DNA of 32,851 nt from Bacteroidota bacterium (GTDB lineage: Bacteria; Bacteroidota; Bacteroidia; Chitinophagales; Saprospiraceae). The first letter of the stretch is position 1. Every line of letters begins with the position of its first letter. The notes under the pieces were generated by a model. The model did not search any database. It saw nothing but the letters and a program-made list of their open reading frames with translations, and was not told the origin of the DNA. The position numbers were made by a program, and so were the translations under genes. The stretch is from positions 78,204-111,054 of the forward strand of contig JAHEAQ010000007.1 in NCBI GenBank assembly GCA_024642705.1, written 5' to 3'. Positions 1-7,912 of the stretch are shown here, in pieces.

Positions 1-1454
1 ATTTGAAATTTATCATTCCATCCTTCCATTACAGGAACACTATAAAGTGCTTGGAATTGCTTAAAATCAATTTTGTTCTGTTTAAAAGTGCTTAATACTT
101 CTGCTTTTTTTGATGAATTATATGGATTTGAATGCAATTGAGCAAATACAAAATCCTTCAAGTAAAGATGTGTTTCCAAGCCCCAAATTCCAATTGTTGA
201 TACCATAAAAATAGTGGCAATAGTTTTACTTTTTTGATGTAAGAAATCAGACCACTTCTGCAAATAAAATGTTGCTGCTAAAGTCGCAAAAAAGTAAATT
301 GGCCAAGAAAACCTTCCAGAAGCTTTGAACATGGTTAATATTCCAAACTTGTGAAAAAATGTATCCTGAAAAAAAGGAACCCTATACAATAAAGCACTCG
401 AGTAAATTAATAATATGAAGGAAGCAAAAATAAAAGATTTAAAGATCAATTTATTTGGATTGATCACTCTTTGTTTTTCTGTTTTAATGAAGTAAAATAG
501 GGTGGCACTGATTAATAATAATACTGGAATTAGTCCTAAATTAACCCATGTTTCGCCGCCGAAATTTTTTATTTCGCTGAATTTAGAAACTATTTTGTTC
601 AACAAGCTTGTGTGAGGGAAGATAAAACTACCCAAATCTACACTATTGGTATAATAACCCCATTGTATGCTTATTCTATCAGCTCCTGGATCAGTAAAAA
701 AAATAAACCCATATAATATAATGACCATTCCAATACTGTAACCTAATAAGATCGTACTTTTTATTCTGTAATTCTGAGAAAAAACAAAATATATGGAGAC
801 CAATGCGAGAATAGAAATATTTATTATTCCAATATAAAAATTGTTCAGACCAAAGTATAAAAGAGTGAAAAAAAGGCCAACAAACGGCCAAATTTTAATT
901 TTCCTATCCTGATAATATTGTAAAAGAAAATAGATTACAAATGCAAAGACAAATGGGTAAGCTAACCCAAAATGGCCGGCGGTTAATCTTATCATTAGTG
1001 GAGAAAGTAAAATAATTAAAATACTCGCGGGAATAGCTATTATTCGATTGATTTTCAAAATGGATAATGACTTGAATAAATAAATGCCGCCTATTCCCAG
1101 CATCAAGTAATGAAACCTGTGACTTAATCCAATAATTTTTTCTGGTGTTAAATAATTTGGGAAAAGATCATTGATAATAGAAAGAAAAAGCCCTACTGAT
1201 GCTTGTGAATCCGTCATAAACAAAGATTCAAAATTCGGAAAGTTCATGTTTGTTAACATCAAGCCACTCCCAAATAAACTATGGTAAATCATATTAAAAT
1301 ACACAAAGGCACCGTCACCACCGTAAGTGTATACGTATTTTGAAGGGTGCCAAAAAGCATCTCTGAGATAAAAGGATAAGATTAATTGGGTCGCAAAGAA
1401 GACGATAAAGCAAGCGAATAAATTTAATTTATGATTCGAGAAGACTCGTGACAT
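1..1454 (-). CDS. Polytopic membrane protein, C-terminus cut by window edge
   Basis: A continuous minus-strand frame runs from an ATG at 1454 to the window edge, giving 484 residues with no stop, so the C-terminus is missing. The translation starts MSRVFSNHKLNLFACFIVFF and shows many hydrophobic segments separated by short loops, which suggests about ten or more membrane helices. An N-proximal YTYGGDGAF acidic motif is followed much later by a FKASGRFSWPIYFF stretch. Acidic early loops and a late ASGRF-W motif remind me of GT-C-fold glycosyltransferase-like membrane proteins (DUF6311/YfhO-like), but I do not recognise the family with certainty. It is transcribed divergently from dapF. A weak -7-like site lies at 1505-1512 (one mismatch to TAnnTTTG). 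The reading frame is certain; the function is not. Confidence 0.75.
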   Translation of the reverse strand, partial: MSRVFSNHKLNLFACFIVFFATQLILSFYLRDAFWHPSKYVYTYGGDGAFVYFNMIYHSLFGSGLMLTNMNFPNFESLFMTDSQASVGLFLSIINDLFPNYLTPEKIIGLSHRFHYLMLGIGGIYLFKSLSILKINRIIAIPASILIILLSPLMIRLTAGHFGLAYPFVFAFVIYFLLQYYQDRKIKIWPFVGLFFTLLYFGLNNFYIGIINISILALVSIYFVFSQNYRIKSTILLGYSIGMVIILYGFIFFTDPGADRISIQWGYYTNSVDLGSFIFPHTSLLNKIVSKFSEIKNFGGETWVNLGLIPVLLLISATLFYFIKTEKQRVINPNKLIFKSFIFASFILLIYSSALLYRVPFFQDTFFHKFGILTMFKASGRFSWPIYFFATLAATFYLQKWSDFLHQKSKTIATIFMVSTIGIWGLETHLYLKDFVFAQLHSNPYNSSKKAEVLSTFKQNKIDFKQFQALYSVPVMEGWNDKFQ

Positions 1455-1686
1455 TACAATGCGTTTTTATTTTGCTTAATTCGTAACTATTTTAATTATG
1501 TCAACAAAGATGGAAAAAACAATGATGCATTCAAAATTTTATAAATTCATTACTTAGTGGTTAATTTGACTTTTAAGAAAAAAACATTTAGTCATTAATT
1601 TTCTCCAGCAATTATAAAATTTATCATCAAAGATTCCCCTAGTGGATTTCTGCACATAAAAAATGGAATAAATAATTGAGGTTAGA

Positions 1687-1694
1687 TATATTTG
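1687..1694 (+). promoter_or_regulatory. Bacteroidota -7 element upstream of dapF
   Basis: TATATTTG matches the TAnnTTTG -7 consensus of the Bacteroidota primary sigma factor. It ends 7 bases before the dapF ATG, so the transcript would have almost no leader. No good -33 TTTG is seen at the expected distance. Confidence 0.5.
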
Positions 1695-1701
1695 CATTAT
1701 T

Positions 1702-2490
1702 ATGGAATACAAGTTTTGGAAATATCAAGGCACAGGAAACGACTTCATTATTTTTGATGGGAGAGACGACATTAGCGGAATTAAAGGAAAAAAAGAAATT
1801 ATATCACGTCTTTGTGATCGCAAATTTGGAATAGGTGCAGATGGATTGATTATTATTGAAAGTGATGAGGAAAGCGATTTCAGAATGGTATATTATAATG
1901 CTGATGGTGGTGAAACATCAATGTGCGGAAATGGGGGAAGATGTTCGATTGCATTTGCTGAATGGAAAGGATTTTCAGGAACTAAAACAATCTTTGCAGC
2001 AATTGATGGAAAACATACCGGAATAATTTCACAAAATGGCTGGATAGATTTAGGTATGATCGATGTGGCTAAGGTAAATCGAGAAAGCAAAAATGTATTT
2101 GTTCTTAACACAGGATCTCCGCATTACGTTTATTTTGCAGATAAGGACGAAGCAATAGATATCGTCGATTTCGGCAAAACCATTCGATACAATGAAAACT
2201 TTAAAAAGGAAGGAATAAATGTTAATGTAGTCAGAATATTGGAGGATGGAATTTATGTTGAAACCTATGAAAGAGGAGTGGAAGATGAAACTCTCTCATG
2301 CGGAACTGGAGTTACAGCTTGTGCAATTGCATTTTCAATATTTAACAATAAGCAGTCAATCCATACGATTAAAGTTAAAACTAAAGGTGGCGACCTTAAA
2401 GTTTCTTTTACTGTAGAAGGTAATTTTTATTCAAATGTAGTGCTAAGTGGACCTGTAAAAAAAGTTTTTTCAGGAATTATTGAATTATAG
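1702..2490 (+). CDS. dapF: Diaminopimelate epimerase
   Basis: DapF interconverts LL- and meso-diaminopimelate in the cytoplasm, the step that supplies meso-DAP for peptidoglycan cross-linking and for lysine synthesis. It is a cofactor-independent two-cysteine epimerase. Both cysteine motifs are present: MCGNGGRC around Cys75 and ETLSCGTGVTA around Cys200. The N-terminal KYQGTGNDFIIFDG motif and the RYNENFKKEGINVNV segment are also family hallmarks. At 262 residues it is close to the usual 260-275. The ATG at 1702 is directly preceded by a -7 promoter element and puts the conserved N-terminus at residue 5. It is transcribed alone, converging on the small gene at 2538. Confidence 0.96.
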   Translation: MEYKFWKYQGTGNDFIIFDGRDDISGIKGKKEIISRLCDRKFGIGADGLIIIESDEESDFRMVYYNADGGETSMCGNGGRCSIAFAEWKGFSGTKTIFAAIDGKHTGIISQNGWIDLGMIDVAKVNRESKNVFVLNTGSPHYVYFADKDEAIDIVDFGKTIRYNENFKKEGINVNVVRILEDGIYVETYERGVEDETLSCGTGVTACAIAFSIFNNKQSIHTIKVKTKGGDLKVSFTVEGNFYSNVVLSGPVKKVFSGIIEL

Positions 2491-2537
2491 CAATTGTAAA
2501 TTATTTCTCTTTTTTTGACATCTATAAACAAGAAGTA

Positions 2538-2834
2538 TTAATTCCGCGCCAAGCACTTTTTAAGGATGTATTCCCATTCTTCCTCCTCATTTTGAGGAAT
2601 ATTTTCAAACCCTGATTTTTGGTACCAATATTTGGAGTTCCACAAATCACCTTCTAATTTGTGAAGGTACCCATGCAACAACATTCCTATTTTTGTATTT
2701 ATATTTTGAGCAATATCATGAGCAGATTCCCATTTATCCTGTTTGATCAAATATAAACATTGCATAATTGGGTCTCCAAAAAATTGGTTTTTTTTCTTTA
2801 TTTTTGATTTGAACTCTTGAATACTGATTATCAC
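2538..2834 (-). CDS. Small conserved protein with H-YLHK-EGD and YWY motifs
   Basis: This encodes a 98-residue soluble protein with no signal peptide or membrane segment. Its centre reads HGYLHKLEGDLWNSKYWYQK, a pattern (H-x-YLH-x-x-EGD-x-x-N-x-x-YWY) I recall from short uncharacterised proteins of bacteria and fungi. The aromatic, helix-rich make-up would suit a small helical fold. It starts 36 bases after the stop of the TPR gene at 2871 on the same strand, so the two are probably one transcript. It converges on dapF with a 47-base gap. The gene looks real from its motif conservation and codon use; no biochemical function can be given. Confidence 0.7.
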   Translation of the reverse strand: MIISIQEFKSKIKKKNQFFGDPIMQCLYLIKQDKWESAHDIAQNINTKIGMLLHGYLHKLEGDLWNSKYWYQKSGFENIPQNEEEEWEYILKKCLARN

Positions 2835-2870
2835 GGAATTAATTATTTTGTGTAATATTAAATTTTGATT

Positions 2871-3197
2871 TTACATTTCCATCTCAAGATTCATTTTTGC
2901 AGATTTCAGCTCTGATAAAGCATGCAAATCTTTTATCGAAATGGCTATTTGTATTCCTTGGGTATAAATGTCTAGGGCTTTGTCCATTTCGTCTATTTCT
3001 TGATATAATGCGCCTAAATGATAATACAATCCCACATACATTGGGTCTTTTTCAAGTAATAAATGATATGAGATTAGAGCTTGATCAAAATCATGCATGC
3101 CCTCATATTCCTTAGCAATTGCAAACAAAAGAAATCCATCATTGGGATCGTCTTCTAAAAGTGCTTTTAAGTGGATTAATCTTGAATTGTTTTCCAT
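2871..3197 (-). CDS. Small TPR-repeat protein
   Basis: This 108-residue protein has two to three tetratricopeptide repeats. Helix pairs are visible around DGFLLFAIAKEYEGMHDFDQAL (residues 20-41) and GLYYHLGALYQEIDEMDKAL (56-75), with TPR positions 4, 7-8, 11, 20 and 24 filled by Leu, Gly/Ala, Tyr and Ala. There is no signal peptide, so a cytoplasmic protein-protein adaptor role is likely. Short TPR proteins starting with a DPND-x-FLLFA-x-A-EYE segment are common in Bacteroidota. It is the first gene of a likely two-gene minus-strand unit with 2538-2834 and is divergent from etfB. The partner cannot be inferred. Confidence 0.85.
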   Translation of the reverse strand: MENNSRLIHLKALLEDDPNDGFLLFAIAKEYEGMHDFDQALISYHLLLEKDPMYVGLYYHLGALYQEIDEMDKALDIYTQGIQIAISIKDLHALSELKSAKMNLEMEM

Positions 3198-3276
3198 CAG
3201 AATGTTTAGAAATAATTTATTATGTTTAATTTAATACAACAATGTCAAATCGCAAATGTTATCCATCTAAAATGTA

Positions 3277-3284
3277 TATATTTG
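3277..3284 (+). promoter_or_regulatory. Bacteroidota -7 element upstream of etfB
   Basis: TATATTTG is an exact TAnnTTTG match 23 bases before the etfB start. It probably drives etfB-etfA and possibly the downstream nuclease gene. The same octamer precedes dapF and the giant gene at 7913. Confidence 0.55.
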
Positions 3285-3307
3285 TGGCAAAATTAATCAA
3301 ATAAAGA

Positions 3308-4048
3308 ATGAAGTTTTTAGTTTGTATTAGTAAAACACCAGAAACAACGTCAAAAATTGCATTTAAAGAGAATAATACAATCTTTGATGAAAGCGGTGTC
3401 CAATTTATTATGAATCCTTATGATGAATGGTATGCTCTTGTTCGGGCAATAGAATTGCAAGAGGAATTTGGAGGAGAGGTAGTAGTGATAAATGTGGGAC
3501 CAGATAGCAATGATATCATTATTAGAAAAGCATTGGCAATAGGAGCAGATCGAGCCATTCGAGTTAATGATAATGCTTTAAGTGCTTTTGCAGTAGCAAG
3601 TCATATTGCTAATCACGCCAAATCTGAAAATTATGACATAATTTTTACGGGGAAGGAAACTATTGATTATAATGGTTCCGAAGTTGCTGCTATGGTTTCA
3701 GAATTATTGGATTTGCCATTTATATCGTATGCTAGTAAAATAAACCTTGAAGGAAATACGGCAACCTTAGAAAGAGATATAGAGGGTGGAGTAGAAAGTG
3801 TTAAATTATCAACTCCTTTTGTTGTCTCAGCATCGAAGGGAATGGCGGAACAAAGAATTCCCAATATGAAAGGTATAATGATGGCCAAAAGGAAGCCATT
3901 GGAAATTGTTCAACCTGAAAAAATTGAAGAGACTGTTGTCGCACTAAGCTATGAACTTCCAGAAAAGAAAAGTGGCGTAAAAATGGTGGATCCGAACGAT
4001 ATGGATGAATTAGTTAGGTTGCTTCATGAGGAAGCTAAGATTATTTAA
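3308..4048 (+). CDS. etfB: Electron transfer flavoprotein, beta subunit
   Basis: EtfB pairs with EtfA to form the soluble heterodimeric flavoprotein that takes electrons from acyl-CoA and related dehydrogenases and passes them to ETF:quinone oxidoreductase. The 246-residue protein has the Rossmann-like FixA/EtfB fold: MKFLVCISKTPE at the N-terminus, the conserved NPYDEWYALVRAIEL segment (residues 36-50), KALAIGADRAIRV (about 79-91) and FTGKETIDYNGSEVAAMVSELL, where the family has the GKQxxDxDxxQVG motif. Length is normal. It precedes etfA by 26 bases in an evident operon. The short C-terminal tail (KKSGVKMVDPNDMDELVRLLHEEAKII, given here as its two ends KKSGVK and EEAKII) is the usual Bacteroidota form. 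A TATATTTG -7 element lies just upstream. Confidence 0.95.
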   Translation: MKFLVCISKTPETTSKIAFKENNTIFDESGVQFIMNPYDEWYALVRAIELQEEFGGEVVVINVGPDSNDIIIRKALAIGADRAIRVNDNALSAFAVASHIANHAKSENYDIIFTGKETIDYNGSEVAAMVSELLDLPFISYASKINLEGNTATLERDIEGGVESVKLSTPFVVSASKGMAEQRIPNMKGIMMAKRKPLEIVQPEKIEETVVALSYELPEKKSGVKMVDPNDMDELVRLLHEEAKII

Positions 4049-4074
4049 AATTACATAATTAAAAATATTAAGGA

Positions 4075-5037
4075 ATGTCAGTTTTGGTTTTTGCTGAAGC
4101 ATCGAATGGTAAATTTAAGAAGGCAGCTTTTGAAGCAGTTACATATGCTAGAAAGCTTGCAGATAAATTGTCCATAGAATGTGTAGCACTATGCGTAGGC
4201 ACAGTAAATGGTGCAGAAGAATTGGGTGTTTATGGAGCACAAAAAGTTTATCATATAAATAATAACAATCTCGATAATTTTGATAGTCAATTATATACAA
4301 GTGTAATTTCTCAAGTTGTTAAGAAATTAGGCATTAAAATAGTTATATTAACTAACAACTCTACAGGCAAATCAATATTAGGGAGGTTAGCAATAAGATT
4401 AAACGCTGGTTCCATTTCAGGAGTTAATGCAATTCCAGATACTTCTGCGGGCTTCAAAGTTGCAAAAGGGGTTTATTCAGGAAAAGCTACTGCATTATTT
4501 GAATTAAAAACAGATATTAAAATATTATCTGTAATGGGCAATTCTATAGGAGTAGAAAAAATTGGTTCTGAAGTTAGCGTTGAACAAATAAACGTTGAGG
4601 TTCCTGTTTCCAAACTAGACATTTCACATGGTAAAGTATCTGAAGGAATAGTTCCTTTACCAGAAGCAGAAGTGGTTGTTTCAGCTGGAAGAGGGATGAA
4701 AGATCCTGGAAATTGGGGTATAATTGAAGAATTAGCAAAAACATTAGGTGCAACAACCGCTTGCTCAAGACCTGTTGCTGATTCTGGTTGGAGACCTCAT
4801 CATGAACACGTTGGACAAACAGGAATTGCGATTCGACCAAATTTATATATTGCGATTGGAATTTCTGGCGCCATTCAACATTTAGCAGGAGTTAATAATT
4901 CAAAAGTAATTGTGGTAATAAATAAAGATCCAGAAGCACCCTTCTTCAAAGCTGCAGATTATGGTGTGTGCGCAGACTTATTTGATGTTGTACCAAAGTT
5001 AAATGAAGCATTAAAAAAATTCAAATCTAACGTATAG
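4075..5037 (+). CDS. etfA: Electron transfer flavoprotein, alpha subunit
   Basis: EtfA carries the FAD of the electron transfer flavoprotein. The 320-residue protein has the N-terminal ETF domain (MSVLVFAEASNGKFKKAAFE) and a very well conserved C-terminal FAD domain. Visible FAD-contact motifs are AGRGMKDPGNWG (about residues 204-215), SRPVADSGW (231-239), HEHVGQTG (243-250) and LYIAIGISGAIQHLAGV (about 257-273), followed by INKDPEAPFFKAADYG. Length fits the 310-330 norm. It follows etfB by 26 bases and precedes the bifunctional-nuclease gene by 46 bases, so all three may be co-transcribed. Nothing is missing from the cofactor site. Confidence 0.97.
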   Translation: MSVLVFAEASNGKFKKAAFEAVTYARKLADKLSIECVALCVGTVNGAEELGVYGAQKVYHINNNNLDNFDSQLYTSVISQVVKKLGIKIVILTNNSTGKSILGRLAIRLNAGSISGVNAIPDTSAGFKVAKGVYSGKATALFELKTDIKILSVMGNSIGVEKIGSEVSVEQINVEVPVSKLDISHGKVSEGIVPLPEAEVVVSAGRGMKDPGNWGIIEELAKTLGATTACSRPVADSGWRPHHEHVGQTGIAIRPNLYIAIGISGAIQHLAGVNNSKVIVVINKDPEAPFFKAADYGVCADLFDVVPKLNEALKKFKSNV

Positions 5038-5060
5038 GTTCCAACATAAAAAATATTATT

Positions 5061-5068
5061 TACCTTTA
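5061..5068 (+). promoter_or_regulatory. Possible weak -7 element before the BFN gene
   Basis: TACCTTTA has one mismatch to TAnnTTTG and lies just before the start of the gene. If used, transcription would begin about 5075, favouring the ATG at 5084 over the upstream TTG at 5075. This is weak; read-through from etfBA is equally possible. Confidence 0.25.
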
Positions 5069-5083
5069 GGTTTTTTGAAGCTA

Positions 5084-5674
5084 ATGAAGAAAATAGAATT
5101 AGATATTGTAGCATTGTCGCATAGCGTTACTCAGTCGCATAACTATGCAGTTGTACTTGGAGAAATATTGGGTTCAAGAAGATTACCAATTGTGATTGGT
5201 GGTTTTGAAGCTCAAGCTATAGCCGTTGCTATGGAAAAGATGTCCCCTAATCGTCCTTTAACACATGATTTGTTTAAGAATGCACTAGAAACATTCGATA
5301 TTGAATTGAAAGAAGTGTTAATCAGTAATTTATTGGATGGGATTTTTTATGCAAAATTAGTTTGTCTGAGGGCAGGCGAATTATTTGAAATTGATTCCAG
5401 AACTTCAGATGCAATTGCCATGGCTGTGCGCTTTGATTGCCCAATTTTTACATTTGAGTTTATCATGGAACAAGCAGGCGTGGTATTAGATGATGCGGAA
5501 GAAGAAAGAATAGCAACACCTAAACAAACTGTTCAAAAAGGAGACAGTCCTCTACATTCTTATTCAATTGAAGCTCTAAACAATTTATTGGAAGAAGTAT
5601 TGAAAAATGAGGATTATGAAAGAGCAGCTGAAATTAGAGATGAACTAAAAAACAGAGAAGGAAAAGATAGTTAA
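5084..5674 (+). CDS. Bifunctional nuclease (DUF151) with C-terminal UVR motif
   Basis: This 196-residue cytoplasmic protein joins a BFN/DUF151 domain (residues 1-135) to a UvrB/UvrC-type UVR helical hairpin (about 164-190, LNNLLEEVLKNEDYERAAEI). BFN markers are LGEILGSRRLPIVIGGFEAQ, NRPLTHDL and IDSRTSDAIAMAVRFDCPIF. Family members from plants and bacteria have been reported to have RNase/DNase activity, but the bacterial role is unsettled. The UVR tail is the usual Bacteroidota architecture and suggests protein-protein contact. I chose the ATG at 5084; a TTG nine bases upstream would add three residues (MKL). It follows etfA by 46 bases and ends 11 bases from the convergent threonine aldolase. 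Confidence 0.88.
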   Translation: MKKIELDIVALSHSVTQSHNYAVVLGEILGSRRLPIVIGGFEAQAIAVAMEKMSPNRPLTHDLFKNALETFDIELKEVLISNLLDGIFYAKLVCLRAGELFEIDSRTSDAIAMAVRFDCPIFTFEFIMEQAGVVLDDAEEERIATPKQTVQKGDSPLHSYSIEALNNLLEEVLKNEDYERAAEIRDELKNREGKDS

Positions 5675-5685
5675 AATTCAAATTT

Positions 5686-6720
5686 TCACGTCTGATCCAA
5701 TTTCAACAAAACAGATCTAACTTTGTCTACCATTGAAGCTTTTATATCTAAATGGGTAACAAACCTGATCGTTTGAGGCCCAAATGCTACTGCTAGAATA
5801 CCGTGTTTTTCCAATTCCTTTAGAAATGACTCTGCAGTCCATCTTGCATCAATGTCAAATATCAAAATATTTGTTTGAACTGGTCTTATGCTTGTTACAT
5901 ATGAGCATTCGTTTAATGTAATTGCAATTTCTTTTGCTCTATCATTATCTTCTTTTAGTCTAGAGATATGGTTATTGAGTGCATATAATCCTGCAGAAGC
6001 AATGATTCCTGCTTGCCTCATACCTCCACCCATAACTTTTCTAAATCTTCGAGCTTGTTTTATAAAATCTTTATTTCCAATAAGCAAAGATCCTACGGGT
6101 GCACCTAATCCTTTGGACAAACAAATTGATATACTGTCAAAGTGCTTTCCGACATCTTCTGTTGATTCATTGGTTTCCACAAGTACATTAAACAATCTAG
6201 CCCCATCTAAATGGAGAGCTAATCCTTCCGTTTGACATAATTTTGTTATTGGTGCAATTTCATTTAAAGTGTAAAAACTTCCTCCCCCTTTATTACAAGA
6301 ATTTTCCAAGACTACTAAACTAGATTTAGGCAGCCAATCAAAGTCTCCATTTATAGAAGATTTTAATTGTTCAGCAGTGATTTTTCCATTTGAACCTTTA
6401 AGCAGCTTTACACCTATTCCTGAATTGAATCCATATCCACCAGTCTCATATTGATATACATGAGAATATTCATCACAAATCATTTCATCAAGTGGTTGAG
6501 TGTGACATTTAATTGCTATTTGATTGGTCATTGTGCCTGAAGGGCAAAATAATGCACTTTCTTTCCCAAACAGATTTGAGGCTTTTTCTTCTAATGCATT
6601 GATACTTGGATCTTGTTTGAAAACATCATCCCCTAAAGGAGCTTGAAACATAAAATTTTTCATTGCTTCGGTTGGCAATGTGACGGTATCACTCATTAAA
6701 TTAATTAGAGAATTTTCCAT
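5686..6720 (-). CDS. ltaE: Low-specificity L-threonine aldolase
   Basis: This PLP enzyme cleaves L-threonine or L-allo-threonine to glycine and acetaldehyde. The 344-residue protein is of normal length and belongs to fold-type I. Key residues can be seen: SDTVTLPTEAM at the N-terminus, CPSGTMTNQIAI for the PLP phosphate, SHVYQYE with the ring-stacking His87, LHLDGARLFN with Asp172 and Arg175, and SICLSKGLGAPVGS carrying the Schiff-base Lys203. The ATG at 6720 gives the expected N-terminus. It lies 78 bases downstream of the lipoprotein gene on the same strand, so the two might share a transcript; no promoter element is evident between them. It converges on the BFN gene. Members of this family can also act on beta-hydroxy amino acids such as phenylserine, so the exact substrate is not certain. 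Confidence 0.94.
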   Translation of the reverse strand: MENSLINLMSDTVTLPTEAMKNFMFQAPLGDDVFKQDPSINALEEKASNLFGKESALFCPSGTMTNQIAIKCHTQPLDEMICDEYSHVYQYETGGYGFNSGIGVKLLKGSNGKITAEQLKSSINGDFDWLPKSSLVVLENSCNKGGGSFYTLNEIAPITKLCQTEGLALHLDGARLFNVLVETNESTEDVGKHFDSISICLSKGLGAPVGSLLIGNKDFIKQARRFRKVMGGGMRQAGIIASAGLYALNNHISRLKEDNDRAKEIAITLNECSYVTSIRPVQTNILIFDIDARWTAESFLKELEKHGILAVAFGPQTIRFVTHLDIKASMVDKVRSVLLKLDQT

Positions 6721-6798
6721 TTTTCATTATTTCAGAAATGGAAGATAGGAAAAAATGATAATTAGGTGAATGAAAGAAAACTAATTAAACTTTAAAAA

Positions 6799-7581
6799 TC
6801 AAAATTCACTTCCATCTGAAGCATAAAATTTAAAAGTCAATCCAGGATTCAAAGTTTTGAATCTGCTTACTTTATCTTTTATATTTGAAATTTCCATATT
6901 TTCAAACCCGAATTGCACTACAGTTCCTAAAGTAGGAATGTTTTCGATTGATATCTGACCTTCTTTGTCAATAGAAAAATAGGAATAATACCCATTCTGA
7001 AGATGTCTTAATGGTCCAATAGTAAAATAGTTGGAAGTGAAAAATGATTCTAATTTTTCTATTTCAATACTTTTTTGCGCTTGATAATATCCCCAGACAA
7101 AGTTATTTGGAATCCTATGAAGAAAATCAGTGGTTGGAATCAACCCATTAGTATTCTGGAATCCCAACATATAGGCATTATTTGTAACTTCTAGGGTTCC
7201 TTTATGATTGACAATATCTTGTATATTTACTTCTAATTGATAAAGACGTTCAGCAATATTGAAAGATGCTGAGCCAATAGGATAGCTTCCTTTTGCACCG
7301 CAAATATCTGGAAAGAGTATATCCGCGATTTCAATATTAAGAGAATTAAGAGTAGTCTTCTTCTTTAATTCTAATATAGTCTCTTGGCATTCCTGCTTAG
7401 TTAAAGAAACTATTGTAAATTCTACGCCTCTTACATCAGAACCTAAAACTTCTTTCATACTTATCTCAAACTCATTATCTACATTAAGAATAAGTTCATC
7501 ATCAGGATCATTAAAATAATTACAAGAACTCGTTAGAATTCCGAAGATAATTATCAATAATCCAATCAAATTTTTCTGCAT
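6799..7581 (-). CDS. Predicted lipoprotein of unknown function
   Basis: The 260-residue product begins with a lipoprotein signal peptide (MQKNLIGLLIIIFGILTSSC), with the lipobox Cys at residue 20, so it should be lipid-anchored at an outer or inner membrane. The mature part is mixed polar and hydrophobic with no recognisable domain. It has three further cysteines (residues 64, 94 and one in the lipobox neighbourhood counted loosely) and no repeats. It is transcribed divergently from the giant protein at 7913, with an exact TATATTTG -7 element upstream at 7639-7646. It may be lineage-specific; I cannot assign a function. Confidence 0.8.
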   Translation of the reverse strand: MQKNLIGLLIIIFGILTSSCNYFNDPDDELILNVDNEFEISMKEVLGSDVRGVEFTIVSLTKQECQETILELKKKTTLNSLNIEIADILFPDICGAKGSYPIGSASFNIAERLYQLEVNIQDIVNHKGTLEVTNNAYMLGFQNTNGLIPTTDFLHRIPNNFVWGYYQAQKSIEIEKLESFFTSNYFTIGPLRHLQNGYYSYFSIDKEGQISIENIPTLGTVVQFGFENMEISNIKDKVSRFKTLNPGLTFKFYASDGSEF

Positions 7582-7638
7582 TACAACCTATTTATTAAAG
7601 AAACGGTAAAGAAGGTGATTTGCTGCTTTTTACAAAAA

Positions 7639-7646
7639 CAAATATA
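7639..7646 (-). promoter_or_regulatory. -7 element for the lipoprotein gene
   Basis: The minus strand reads TATATTTG here, an exact TAnnTTTG match with a leader of about 50 bases to the lipoprotein ATG at 7581. Confidence 0.45.
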
Positions 7647-7789
7647 ATAATATATATAGTCATTAAAATGGAAAGGCTTATTAATTCAAATATCAGACCA
7701 AAAATGAGGATTTTTACCAGAATAAATAATTTTTTTTTAAATATGTGAAATTTTTATAATATATTTATCACTGTTATTAAAAATGTTTA

Positions 7790-7797
7790 TATATTTG
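7790..7797 (+). promoter_or_regulatory. -7 element for the giant surface protein gene
   Basis: TATATTTG is an exact TAnnTTTG match, followed by an AT-rich leader of about 110 bases before the ATG at 7913. The long leader leaves room for regulation at the RNA level, but no clear fold is seen in it. Confidence 0.5.
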
Positions 7798-7912
7798 TAA
7801 ATATTTTAATAAGAAACTACCAACTGTTACACCTCCCTCTGAGTAAATATAGAATTCTTCTGTATTGATAGAACTTATGTTTTAAAAGAAAACTCGATTT
7901 AAAAAGGTCTTT

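Larger units (their letters stand above)
7582..7912. promoter_or_regulatory. Divergent promoter region, lipoprotein and giant gene
   Basis: This 331-base gap holds two outward-facing TATATTTG elements: 7639-7646 on minus, for the lipoprotein gene, and 7790-7797 on plus, for the giant gene. The plus transcript would have a leader of about 110 bases, unusually long compared with the other promoters here. No -33 match at good spacing and no small gene is seen. Confidence 0.45.

Noticed and set aside
691-891. Minus-strand 66-codon frame listed as separate
   Set aside because: It is only an internal, out-of-context piece overlapping the large membrane protein frame 1-1454.
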